This document shows, piece by piece, positions 17,726 to 25,601 of a DNA stretch of 64,000 nucleotides. Where the stretch lies: NCBI GenBank assembly GCA_046295455.1, contig JBKBNI010000002.1, positions 186,001 to 250,000 of the forward strand. Direction: 5' to 3'. Origin of the DNA: Thermaurantimonas sp046295455 (lineage in GTDB: Bacteria; Bacteroidota; Bacteroidia; Flavobacteriales; Schleiferiaceae). Positions within the stretch are counted from its first letter, which is position 1. Every line of letters begins with the position of its first letter. The notes beneath the pieces were generated by a model that was given only the letters and a program-made list of their open reading frames with translations, made no database searches and was not told where the DNA came from. The position numbers were made by a program, and so were the translations under genes.

Positions 17726-18991
17726 ATGCCTTACCTCTTTACATCAGAGTCGGTCAGTGAAGGACACCCTGACAAAGTAGCCGATCAAATTTCAGACGCC
17801 ATTCTCGACCACTTCCTTGCCTTCGACCCCGACAGCAAAGTCGCGTGCGAAACACTGGTGACGACAGGTCAGGTCATCGTGGCCGGTGAAGTCAAAACCA
17901 ACACCTACATCGACATCCAATCCATCGTTCGGGAGACCATTCGCCGGATCGGATACACAAAAAGCGAATACATGTTTGAAGCGAATTCGTGCGGTATCTT
18001 AACGGCCATTCACGAGCAGAGCCCTGACATCAATCAGGGTGTCGAACGAGGCACACCCGAGGAGCAAGGTGCCGGAGACCAGGGAATGATGTTTGGCTAT
18101 GCTACCAACGAGACCGCCAACTACATGCCCCTGGCCCTCGACCTCAGCCATCGCCTTTTGATCGAGCTTTCGGCCATCCGCAAGGAAGGTCGCATGATGA
18201 CATATCTGAGACCCGATGCCAAAAGCCAGGTAACCATAGAGTACAATGACGAAAACCGCCCGGTAAAAATTCACACCATCGTCTTAAGCACCCAACACGA
18301 CGAATTCGGGTCAGAATCGCAGATGCAGGATGTCATTCGAAAAGACATCATTGATATCCTCATTCCACGAGTAAAGGCGCAGCTGACACCCGAGCTGCAA
18401 AAGCTATTTACCGACGACATTATTTATCACATTAACCCGACAGGCAAGTTCGTCATTGGCGGCCCGCATGGTGATACCGGCCTTACCGGTCGAAAAATCA
18501 TCGTAGATACCTATGGCGGAAAAGGTGCACACGGCGGCGGAGCATTCAGTGGCAAGGATCCCTCCAAGGTGGACCGTTCGGCTGCCTATGCCTGTAGGCA
18601 CATAGCCAAGAATCTGGTAGCTGCCGGTGTAGCCGACGAGATACTCGTTCAGGTGTCCTATGCCATAGGCATAGCCAGACCGGTAAATGTGTTTGTAAAC
18701 ACCTACGGCACTGCGAAACATGGCCTCAATGACCAGCAAATCGCCCAGGGCATCGAAGCCATCTTTGATATGCGTCCGTACGAAATCGAAAAACGACTTG
18801 GACTCCGGGCACCGATCTACAGCGAAACTGCTGCCTACGGCCACATGGGCAGAATGCCCAAGACAGTGATTAAAAACTTCCGCAAACCGGATCACAACGG
18901 CAGTCTGGAGCTTAAAAAAGAAGTAAAACTCTTCACCTGGGAAGAGCTCAACTATGTACAAGTCATCAAAAACTATTTTAAAATCAAATAA
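17726..18991 (+). CDS. metK: S-adenosylmethionine synthetase
   Basis: 421 residues from the ATG at 17726 (MPYLFTSESVSEGHPDKVAD); the longer open frame from 17663 is leader. MetK makes SAM from methionine and ATP. The methionine/ATP-binding N-terminal motif SEGHPDKVADQISDA, the central GAGDQGMMFGYA hexapeptide region and the phosphate-binding GGGAFSGKDPSKVDRSAAY are all intact. Length is slightly above the E. coli enzyme (384), as in other Bacteroidota. It sits behind a SAM-II riboswitch, consistent with feedback by its own product, and ends in a clear terminator. Confidence 0.97.
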   Translation: MPYLFTSESVSEGHPDKVADQISDAILDHFLAFDPDSKVACETLVTTGQVIVAGEVKTNTYIDIQSIVRETIRRIGYTKSEYMFEANSCGILTAIHEQSPDINQGVERGTPEEQGAGDQGMMFGYATNETANYMPLALDLSHRLLIELSAIRKEGRMMTYLRPDAKSQVTIEYNDENRPVKIHTIVLSTQHDEFGSESQMQDVIRKDIIDILIPRVKAQLTPELQKLFTDDIIYHINPTGKFVIGGPHGDTGLTGRKIIVDTYGGKGAHGGGAFSGKDPSKVDRSAAYACRHIAKNLVAAGVADEILVQVSYAIGIARPVNVFVNTYGTAKHGLNDQQIAQGIEAIFDMRPYEIEKRLGLRAPIYSETAAYGHMGRMPKTVIKNFRKPDHNGSLELKKEVKLFTWEELNYVQVIKNYFKIK

Positions 18992-19002
18992 TCACTGATA
19001 TA

Positions 19003-19028
19003 AACCCGGCTCATCCGGGTTTTTTTTA
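19003..19028 (+). terminator. metK terminator
   Basis: AACCCGG and CCGGGTT arms around a CTCAT loop, followed by a run of T, 12 nt after the metK stop. Confidence 0.85.
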
Positions 19029-19111
19029 TTAAAATTCAAAAAAACGGGTTATGATGGCGAAAGCCATATGTGGTTTACACACTTTTTTTAATTAGATGTG
19101 TATACTGCCTT

Positions 19112-19432
19112 TCAGCGCGGTATGAGTAAAATGATTAAAGCCCCTGCAATACACACACCTGCTCCGATAATGTCCCATTTGTCGGGAGTATTGTGCTCTA
19201 CTATGTATAACCAAAGGAGTGAAGCAGCAATGTAAATACCTCCGTAAATAGCATATGCTCTTCCGGCAAAGTCGGTCTGAACCTTAGTCAGTAGATATGC
19301 AAAAACAATCAATGAAACAAATCCCGGAATTAGCCAATAGACTGATTTCTTTAGCCGAATGAAGGACCAGAAAGCAAAACACCCGAAGATCTCAAAAAAT
19401 GCTGCTGATGTAAACAGTAAGATGTCTTTCAT
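19112..19432 (-). CDS. YnfA/UPF0060 family membrane protein
   Basis: 106 residues with four transmembrane helices. The helices hold the YnfA landmarks FEIFGCFAFW, the FAGRAYAIYGGIYIAASLLW core and the final GAGVCIAGALIILL. The family is related to small multidrug-resistance transporters, but its transport role is unsettled. It is the third gene of a small minus-strand cluster with a MerC-like protein and a GDCCVxC protein. I recall similar groupings in heavy-metal loci of Bacteroidota; that is from memory, not shown here. Confidence 0.88.
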   Translation of the reverse strand: MKDILLFTSAAFFEIFGCFAFWSFIRLKKSVYWLIPGFVSLIVFAYLLTKVQTDFAGRAYAIYGGIYIAASLLWLYIVEHNTPDKWDIIGAGVCIAGALIILLIPR

Positions 19433-19456
19433 ACGTGAAATCCGATAATTTCAGCC

Positions 19457-19696
19457 TCAATGTTTATCTATCTGAACAGGTGGACATTGAGCCGACCCGT
19501 AACTGCAATAAATACAGCAATCGCCTTGCTTCGGTTTTATCAGTGCTTTGCACTGTTCACATTCGTAGAAGTAAACACACGCATCGACCGGCATGAATTC
19601 AGCTTTTTGATATCCGCATCTCGGGCAGGTCAGCGTTGATTGCCTTTCAACGGGCTTCGTATTGCCGGGAGCACAGGTATTGCAGGTTTTGTGCAT
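19457..19696 (-). CDS. GDCCVxC domain metal-associated protein
   Basis: 79 residues, very Cys-rich. Two zinc-ribbon-like pairs (CPRCGYQ and CEQCKALIKP) are followed by QGDCCIYCSYGSAQCPPVQ. The latter is the GDCC(V/I)xCSYG signature of the 'GDCCVxC domain-containing (seleno)protein' family; here the key position is Cys (TGC/TGT), not selenocysteine. Family members are found beside MerC/MerT-like or arsenic genes and are thought to bind thiophilic metals. It lies 24 bp from ynfA and 32 bp from the MerC-like gene on the same strand. Confidence 0.85.
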   Translation of the reverse strand: MHKTCNTCAPGNTKPVERQSTLTCPRCGYQKAEFMPVDACVYFYECEQCKALIKPKQGDCCIYCSYGSAQCPPVQIDKH

Positions 19697-19728
19697 TTTA
19701 TTTTATCTGTAATTCCAAAGAGTTGTAG

Positions 19729-20058
19729 TCAAAAGTCCGAACATACCAATGTAATTATGTACGTCCGAGCATCGCTTTGATCAAAGTGAAAGGCATAAAA
19801 AATGAGAAGGGCATTCGCGACAGCGATTAACAACGGATACAAATGCCTATGTACTCGATAGGAAATGTAAAGACCGGCAACTGAAATCAAAACTAAAGCT
19901 TGAAAAATCCATATGGTCCAACCTCCAAACAGCTCAAAGCTGCCAGGCCCAAGCGTAGATGCCGCAAATGCGAAAAGCGGGAAGCAACACAGAAAGCTGA
20001 TCGCAACTAAAAAAGGTCTAGCCGTGCCAAATATGTCCGTATTGCGTATTACCATCAT
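19729..20058 (-). CDS. MerC-like membrane protein
   Basis: 109 residues with three or four hydrophobic segments. The first helix carries adjacent cysteines in FLCCFPLFAFAASTLGPG, the pattern used by MerC/MerT-type mercury transporters to pass metal inward. The C-terminus (AFHFDQSDARTYIITLVCSDF) is short for the family and lacks a second clear Cys pair, so it may be slightly truncated. It would be the first gene of the MerC-GDCCVxC-YnfA cluster. The frame stays open upstream of the chosen ATG to a TAG near 20160, encoding a Cys-containing stretch (see findings). No metalloregulator gene is seen next to it. Confidence 0.55.
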   Translation of the reverse strand: MMVIRNTDIFGTARPFLVAISFLCCFPLFAFAASTLGPGSFELFGGWTIWIFQALVLISVAGLYISYRVHRHLYPLLIAVANALLIFYAFHFDQSDARTYIITLVCSDF

Positions 20059-20503
20059 ATTATCTTGTGTTGTTGAATCACATTGAGGTGCAGATGGCTT
20101 GGCTAACTTACCCTCCTTACCGAAGCAAGAGCGTTCGCACAGGTTCTGTCCCTAAAAAATTTGGATACAAATTTACCATTTAATAAGTAATCTGAAGCGC
20201 AAATCAAAACCTCAGGCTACTTCATCACGCCCGCTTCAGAAGAACAGTTATCGCTTAATTACAGGGATTCGTCCTTTTGGTTGTCGGTCGATTGCGTCTG
20301 CGCTTTGGTTTGGTGACAACTGTATTTATTTAATGTGTTTTCCAGTGTCGTTTTAAACTCTTTTTTCGATGTAGAAATAGTCGAACGGAAAGGCTGCTAT
20401 CAAATACCCGTCCATCACAATAAAAATCTGTTATTTTAAAATTTTGAATTTAAATTCAAATTAGGTCGAACCAAATTAGTATCCTCTTCATAAATACCCG
20501 GAT
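20059..20503. other. Intergenic region upstream of the MerC-like gene
   Basis: About 445 bp with no supportable gene. It should contain the promoter of the mer-like cluster near 20060-20160, but I see no convincing TTTG/TAnnTTTG pair. A short open extension of the MerC frame with cysteines lies at about 20059-20160. The rest is unremarkable. Confidence 0.4.
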
Positions 20504-20900
20504 CTAAAAGTGCGTTTTTCTATTTCGAAATGTATCGGATATTTTCTTTAGTATGGTAGTAAAATTCTCCAAATTTTTCAAATCGTTGGAAATATCATTA
20601 TCAAATTTTCGGATGTATTTATCCTGACCTTCTTCCAATGCAAACGAATAATATCTTGCCCACGACCAATGAACCGGGAATATGAAGGTGTCGTTTATCC
20701 AGGCTTTCCGTCTTTGCTAACTCTGTCTTGATAAAAGCGACTAATGTCAAACAAATTTAAATCTTCCAAATTTTTTGAGTTTCTGAACGGTAAAAACGGC
20801 GTGGATGGAATCATATTCACCTTCTAAGGTGATAAGTAAGATTTGGTTTTTCCCGGCTTCTGAATTATTGTTGGAAATTAGGCAGTTTTTAAATCTGTAA
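20504..20900 (-). pseudogene. Decayed gene of unknown family
   Basis: Minus-strand coding can be followed across at least two frameshifts. The first segment reads ...NQILLITLEGEYDSIHAVFTV. After a shift comes PFRNSKNLEDLNLFDISRFY followed by QDRVSKDGKP. After another shift comes an intact 65-codon run from 20701 to the TAG at 20504-20506, beginning WINDTFIFPVHWSWARYY and ending ISDTFRNRKTHF. The joined protein would be over 120 residues and looks natural in composition. I do not recognise the family. The 5' end of the gene is not identifiable. Confidence 0.5.
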
Positions 20901-21131
20901 TTTGAATAAATACCATCAATTAAGTTTCATATAAAAAGTATTTACCTTCAAATTTTTTAAAGTGCTTTTTGCATATTTGAAATGATATATATCTTTTGTT
21001 TTTTATCCTCTAACGTTACCAAATTATTATCAATGATTTTGTGATTTTTATCTTTATTCTTCACAGATTATTTGATAGTGTTTTTATCTTCAAACAAATG
21101 TACAGGTTTATGTTAATAAATTGACGACAAC
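20901..21131. other. AT-rich intergenic DNA
   Basis: Strongly AT-rich with short open stretches only. It may hold the missing 5' part of the decayed minus-strand gene or of the plus-strand remnant that follows, but nothing can be supported. Confidence 0.3.
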
Positions 21132-21518
21132 GACATTACTTCAGTATTTTTCACGGTTACAAATATTGCAGCAGATTGTTCTGGAGTTTTTTTTTACAAG
21201 TAAAGAATTTGCACTTTGCAAAAAAAGCTAAAAAAGCAGATGCAAATGCTCAAAAGCCTCAAGTAGGAATCACTGTCTAATCCTAATCCAATTGTGAATT
21301 TTACAACTATTGGTTTTGAAAAGGAATTTGAAGGCAACGCTACTGTTGAAGTTTTCAATATGATGAGTCAATCTAAACTTACAATTGCTAACAAAGCCTC
21401 CAAAAAGGGTTACAGTGAAATTAAATGGAAGCATGATATAAACCTTATGCCTGGTTTCCACAAAATAAAAGTATCATATGCACGTGCTTATGAGAATTTG
21501 ATGATGATAAGAAAATAG
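21132..21518 (+). pseudogene. Remnant of a T9SS sorting-domain protein
   Basis: Three plus-strand segments in different frames look like pieces of one C-terminus. They are DITSVFFTVTNIAADCSGVF (21132-21203), then a Lys- and Ala-rich linker ending QKPQVGITV before a TAA at 21278, then TCT-initiated SNPNPIVNFTTIGFEKEFEG onward (21276-21518). The last segment has the T9SS type A layout: SPNP-like start, ATVEVFNMMSQ, and an end of GFHKIKVSYARAYENLMMIRK. A single-base frameshift separates 'GITV' from 'SNPNP'. No passenger domain or start codon survives nearby. Confidence 0.5.
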
Positions 21519-22189
21519 ACTTTTCATAATGGTTAGAGGAGCGTCTAAATTGCAAAAGCAGTTAGACTCTCTTCTTATTTTTGAAGTGATCCACTTCAAA
21601 AATAGGATCGCTAAACCTGGAAATAACAATAAGTATTATTGGATTGATGTACAAGTCTGTTTACAATTATAAATGATAAATTAAAAATTTTTATCATCAA
21701 ATTTTTTTTGAAATGTACAATAACATTTTTTTACTTTTTTTTATATATTTTACAGAAATATACGTGCATTTTTTTTACATTAAAATGTGGTTCATTTTAT
21801 AGTAAAATGAGAAGATATATCGTTAGGTACGAATCAGATGTAACATCAAATTTTACTGTTATGAATTATGATTTTTAAGAGTAGGATATTGTACTTTGGT
21901 TCATTTTTTTATGAAGTATTTTCCGATATTTCAATAGATATTTATTAGATATTCATTTACGGATTTAATAACATCAGTCCGAATGTGTATGATCAGATCA
22001 AATATGTCTGTAAGGATAATGTTCGATACTTTTTCTAAAAGATTCAATTTTGCTATTTTTCAGTCGTGTTTCTCATTTGTAAACGGTTTCTTGCTGTCAT
22101 TGCCAGGGGCTTTGGGCTAAATGTTTTGGCGGGAGACCTAAGGTGGCCATATCAGCAGGCGTAGAAGCTTGGTAGGGCCTGTCATGCGT
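21519..22189. other. AT-rich intergenic DNA ahead of the structured element
   Basis: No gene supported. It contains a strong hairpin at 21576-21604 and long T/A-rich stretches (21660-21780). The sequence then changes abruptly at about 22085 to G-rich DNA that continues into the structured element. Confidence 0.4.
21576..21604. repeat. 13-bp perfect inverted repeat, 3-nt loop
   Basis: Arms TATTTTTGAAGTG and CACTTCAAAAATA around ATC. No T-run on either side beyond the arms themselves. It follows the T9SS remnant by about 57 bp and could be the old gene's terminator. Confidence 0.7.
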
Positions 22190-22363
22190 GAGGGATAGAA
22201 GCGGTATGAGCCGCAGCAGGCGTGCATATGGCACACCAGGCGAGGAGGCGACAGAAGAAGCCACCGCAGCCTGATGTGCCACGTGCGCCTGCAAGGGGAA
22301 TAGGAGCGGATAGCCCGACCCCTGACGAAGGCGCTGTGGCGCCTTGTCAGGGGGCACGCCCAA
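22190..22363 (+). other. GC-rich two-hairpin structured element
   Basis: A stretch much richer in G+C than the surrounding DNA. It starts with GGGATAGAAGCGG and a small GCGG/CCGC hairpin. A long stem follows in which 22216-22241 pairs with 22269-22292 (GCAGGCG... with ...CGCCTGC, GGCACA with TGTGCC, CAGGC with GCCTG), enclosing an inner GGAGGC/GCCACC stem. A second copy of the motif (GGAATAGGAGCGGATAGCCC) precedes another stem, CCCCTGAC-G-AAGGCGC paired with GCGCCTT-GTCAGGGG (22319-22353, loop TGTG). It ends GGCACGCCC. I remember similar 'GGGAT..GAAGCGG ... AGCGGATAGCCCG ... CGCCC' elements in many Bacteroidota intergenic regions. No assigned function is known to me. Confidence 0.65.
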
Positions 22364-22444
22364 ATGGAAAATTATCCATGCGTGAATGGCTGGAGTGGTC
22401 GAGGCAAAATGTGATGGGATAAGCAGCTGCCAACGGGTGGCATA

Positions 22445-22452
22445 TATCTTTG
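22445..22452 (+). promoter_or_regulatory. Candidate -7 element of purL
   Basis: TATCTTTG matches TAnnTTTG, 21 nt ahead of the purL ATG. A TTTG at -33 is not evident. Confidence 0.4.
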
Positions 22453-22473
22453 CGGCTAAAATTCGAAACTTTT

Positions 22474-24711
22474 ATGAACACTGCAATGTATCCGCCGGTG
22501 AACGCTGCTACGGCCAGGGAGCTGGGACTGCTGGAAGAGGAGTTTGAGCGAATCAGGGAGTTGCTGGGCCGTGAGCCTAATTTTACGGAACTGTGTGCAT
22601 ACTCGGGTATGTGGTCGGAGCATTGCTCGTACAAAAATTCTATCGTATGGCTAAAAACCCTGCCAAAAGAGGGGCCTCATATGCTGGTAAAGGCAGGAGA
22701 GGAGAATGCCGGGCTGGTGGATATCGGGGGAGGATATGGATGTGCCTTCAAAATCGAATCGCACAATCATCCTTCTGCTCTGGAGCCATATCAAGGGGCT
22801 GCTACAGGAGTGGGAGGCATCAACAGGGATATCTTCACGATGGGTGCGAGACCCATAGCTCAGCTTAACAGTCTTCGCTTCGGTGATCCTGAATTGGACC
22901 GAACCAAATGGCTGCTGAAGGGTGTCGTAAAAGGGATCGGGGATTACGGAAATGCGTTTGGTGTCCCTACGGTGGGTGGGGAGACATATTTTGATAAATG
23001 CTACAATCAGAATCCGCTGGTGAATGCATTCTCGGCGGGGATCGTGAGGACAGACAGAATCATACGTGCCAAAGCAGAAGGCATCGGGAATCCGGTGTTT
23101 ATTGTAGGATCAAGCACAGGTAAGGACGGCATACACGGGGCTTCATTTGCCTCCAAGGACCTGACCGAAGATTCGGCTGACGACATACCGGCTGTGCAGG
23201 TGGGTGACCCTTTCATGGAAAAACTTCTGCTGGAAGCCACTATGGAACTTGCCCAGACAGACTACGTAGTAGGCATGCAGGACATGGGGGCCGCCGGGAT
23301 CATCTGCTCGACGTCTGAAATGAGTGCGGCCGGCAAGCATGGTATGAAAATACACCTCGACCGGGTACCTCTGCGGCAAAAAAACATGGAACCTTGGGAA
23401 ATCCTGCTATCAGAAAGCCAGGAACGCATGCTGGTGGTGGTCAAAAAGGGATTTGAAGAGCAGGTGAAAGCCATCTATGACAAGTGGGATATCCACTGCG
23501 AAGAAATCGGCGAAGTAATCTCGGGAGACACATTGTACTTCTACTGGTATGGGGAGCTGGTGGCTGAGCTGCCTGCGAGTTCTCTGGTGCTGGGGGGCGG
23601 TGCTCCGGTATATTACCGGGAGTTTCGGCAAGCGGGATACTACGCCGATCTGCAAGAGTTTAATATCGCTCAGGTAAAAGAGCCAGATGACCTGAAGGAA
23701 GTAGCACGCAGAATACTGGCACTGCCAAATGTAGCGAGCAAACGATTTATATACGAACAATACGACTCTATGGTCGGAACGGCAAATATCAGTACCAATC
23801 GACCTACGGATGCTGCCCTTGTAAACCTGAAGGGCACTCAAAAGGCCCTTGCGATGACCGTGGACTGCAATCCGCGCTTCGTTTGGGCTGATCCCGAGAA
23901 AGGAACCATGATGGCTGTGGCTGAAGCTGCACGCAATATAGTAGTCTCGGGCGGAACCCCTTCGGCAGTGACAAACTGTCTGAACTTCGGTAATCCGTAT
24001 AATCCGGAGGTGTACTGGCAGTTTGTAGGTGCGATAAAAGGCATGGCCAAGGCGTGCGAAATGTTTAAAACACCGGTAACGGGAGGAAATGTAAGCTTCT
24101 ACAACCAGACCGTGACGAAAGACCGTGTAGAGCCGGTCTTTCCCACGCCAACCATTGGCATGATCGGAATCGTAGAGGACAAGCGGCATATCACGACGAT
24201 TCCCTTCAAGCAAAAGGGAGACCTGATCTACATTGTGGGCACCATACGCGAAGACATCAATCAGTCACAGTATCTTGTGCACATTCACGGTATAGAGAAG
24301 TCGCCGGTTCCCCGGTTTAGCCTGGAGGAGGAATATGCCCTGCAGGAGCAACTGAAAATCACGATCCGCTCAGGATTGATTCAGAGTGCACACGATGTAT
24401 CCGAAGGGGGGCTCTGGGTGTGCCTAATGGAAAAGGCTCTGGCAAGTGATCTTGGATTTGACATCACCCTTCCGGCAGAAATTCGCAAGGATGCCTATCT
24501 CTTTGGTGAAGGTCCGTCGCGGGTGGTTGTCACGGTGCGCCAGGAAGACGAAACAGCCTTCATCGATTCCATGATGCTCAATGGCGTGGATTTTGATCTG
24601 CTTGGACACGTGACCAAAGGCAGTATTCGAGTGGACGATGAAGACTGGGGCTTTGTGGAAGATTACAAAAACATCTATGACCATTCGCTCACTGAAAACA
24701 TTCTTTCTTAA
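22474..24711 (+). CDS. purL: Phosphoribosylformylglycinamidine synthase subunit PurL
   Basis: 745 residues from the ATG at 22474 (MNTAMYPPVNAATARELGLL); the TTG at 22450 would only add a leader overlapping the -7 element. This is the small, split PurL of the Gram-positive/Bacteroidota type that works with PurS and PurQ, not the 1300-residue fused enzyme. Typical blocks are WSEHCSYKNS (ATP/FGAR site), the SHNHPSALEPYQGAATGVGG loop and VGGETYFD. The second half repeats the AIR-synthase-like fold (CLNFGNPYNPEVYWQF). purS and purQ are not in this window. Confidence 0.96.
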   Translation: MNTAMYPPVNAATARELGLLEEEFERIRELLGREPNFTELCAYSGMWSEHCSYKNSIVWLKTLPKEGPHMLVKAGEENAGLVDIGGGYGCAFKIESHNHPSALEPYQGAATGVGGINRDIFTMGARPIAQLNSLRFGDPELDRTKWLLKGVVKGIGDYGNAFGVPTVGGETYFDKCYNQNPLVNAFSAGIVRTDRIIRAKAEGIGNPVFIVGSSTGKDGIHGASFASKDLTEDSADDIPAVQVGDPFMEKLLLEATMELAQTDYVVGMQDMGAAGIICSTSEMSAAGKHGMKIHLDRVPLRQKNMEPWEILLSESQERMLVVVKKGFEEQVKAIYDKWDIHCEEIGEVISGDTLYFYWYGELVAELPASSLVLGGGAPVYYREFRQAGYYADLQEFNIAQVKEPDDLKEVARRILALPNVASKRFIYEQYDSMVGTANISTNRPTDAALVNLKGTQKALAMTVDCNPRFVWADPEKGTMMAVAEAARNIVVSGGTPSAVTNCLNFGNPYNPEVYWQFVGAIKGMAKACEMFKTPVTGGNVSFYNQTVTKDRVEPVFPTPTIGMIGIVEDKRHITTIPFKQKGDLIYIVGTIREDINQSQYLVHIHGIEKSPVPRFSLEEEYALQEQLKITIRSGLIQSAHDVSEGGLWVCLMEKALASDLGFDITLPAEIRKDAYLFGEGPSRVVVTVRQEDETAFIDSMMLNGVDFDLLGHVTKGSIRVDDEDWGFVEDYKNIYDHSLTENILS

Positions 24712-25123
24712 GCTGCTTGTAGCCGCCTTGCTTACCTCCCAACAAGCCAATGGACAAAAGATTCTGACGTGGTTTACCCTTGGCACTACACTCAGCGGTG
24801 AAGATCCGGCACGACCAGGCTTGTATCAGCCGGTATTCTCTCCAGAGCTGGAAAAATACAATGGTGAAGAAGTCATCCTGACGGGTTATGTGATTCCTGT
24901 TGACTTCTCAAGCAATACCTATGCGCTCTCTAAAACTCCCTTTGCCAACTGTTTTTTCTGTGGGAAGGCGGGTATTGAGACCGTTGTAGGTCTGAAGTTC
25001 AAAAACCCACAAAGCAAATTTCTGGTCGATCAATTTATCATCGTGCGGGGAAGACTTCGCCTGAATAAAAATCCAAACGGAGATTTTATATTTTACTTAG
25101 ACAATGCAGAATTACATGGATAA
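24677..25123 (+). CDS. Secreted DUF3299-like protein (copy 1)
   Basis: 148 residues from the ATG at 24677, overlapping the purL end by 35 bp. It has a signal peptide (LKTFFLKLLVAALLTSQQANGQ), then a compact domain: GEEVILTGYVIPVDFSSNTY, the Cys pair PFANCFFCGKAGIETV, and a C-terminal beta part (FIIVRGRLRLNKNPNGDFIF). The GY-x-x-P / C-x-F-C-G arrangement resembles DUF3299 proteins; no enzymatic function is established. Copy 2 follows with a 20-bp overlap and the same motif set, so these are tandem paralogues. The two-cysteine site may bind a metal or form a disulfide. Confidence 0.65.
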   Translation: MTIRSLKTFFLKLLVAALLTSQQANGQKILTWFTLGTTLSGEDPARPGLYQPVFSPELEKYNGEEVILTGYVIPVDFSSNTYALSKTPFANCFFCGKAGIETVVGLKFKNPQSKFLVDQFIIVRGRLRLNKNPNGDFIFYLDNAELHG

Positions 25124-25595
25124 ACGACAGAGCTGCAACTTATATAAGGCGCTGACAGCACTTCTTGCAGTGGTAAGTCTCTGGTGCGTCCCGGCATACG
25201 CTCAGAATGACGGTGTAATCAGAATCACCTGGAAAACCTTGCAGGACGTAAAGTTTACCGAGAAGTATTATAAAGAAGCCGAGGCCTGGTTTCTCTTCCC
25301 GAATTTTGGCCAATCTCTTACCAATCTCAATGGAAAAACCGTAGAAATCAAAGGCTATGTAATACCGATCGATGCCGAAAGCGGAATGTATGCCTTGTCG
25401 GCTTTTCCGTTCAGTTCGTGCTATTTCTGCGGTGGAGCTGGCCCTGAGTCCGTAATGTCACTGAAGCTCAGGAAGGGTCATCGGAGATATAAAACAGATG
25501 ATGTGGTGACCTTCCGAGGAAAATTTGAGCTCAATGATACAGACATTAACGACTTTAACTACATCCTCCGCAATGCAGAGGAGGTAAAACCCTGA
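25104..25595 (+). CDS. Secreted DUF3299-like protein (copy 2)
   Basis: 163 residues; an ATG 12 nt further in (25116) is an equally good start. The signal peptide (YKALTALLAVVSLWCVPAYAQ) is followed by ITWKTLQDVKFTEKYYKEAE. The same core as copy 1 comes next: GKTVEIKGYVIPIDAESGMY, ALSAFPFSSCYFCGGAGPES and VTFRGKFELNDTDINDFNYI. The shared GYVIP, YALS and CxFCGxAGxE positions show that the two arose by tandem duplication. It overlaps copy 1 by 20 bp and is 6 bp from the rRNA methyltransferase gene, so it is likely in the purL-murQ transcript. Confidence 0.65.
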   Translation: MQNYMDKRQSCNLYKALTALLAVVSLWCVPAYAQNDGVIRITWKTLQDVKFTEKYYKEAEAWFLFPNFGQSLTNLNGKTVEIKGYVIPIDAESGMYALSAFPFSSCYFCGGAGPESVMSLKLRKGHRRYKTDDVVTFRGKFELNDTDINDFNYILRNAEEVKP

Positions 25596-25601
25596 CAGGA
25601 C

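Noticed and set aside
22097..22363. 89-codon minus-strand open frame over the GC-rich element
   Set aside because: It spans the hairpins of the structured element, is Pro/Ala/Leu/His-biased and has no family resemblance; the base pairing explains the sequence better.
22364..22473. Purine riboswitch before purL
   Set aside because: No conserved purine-aptamer loops could be seen; only a -7-like element is present.
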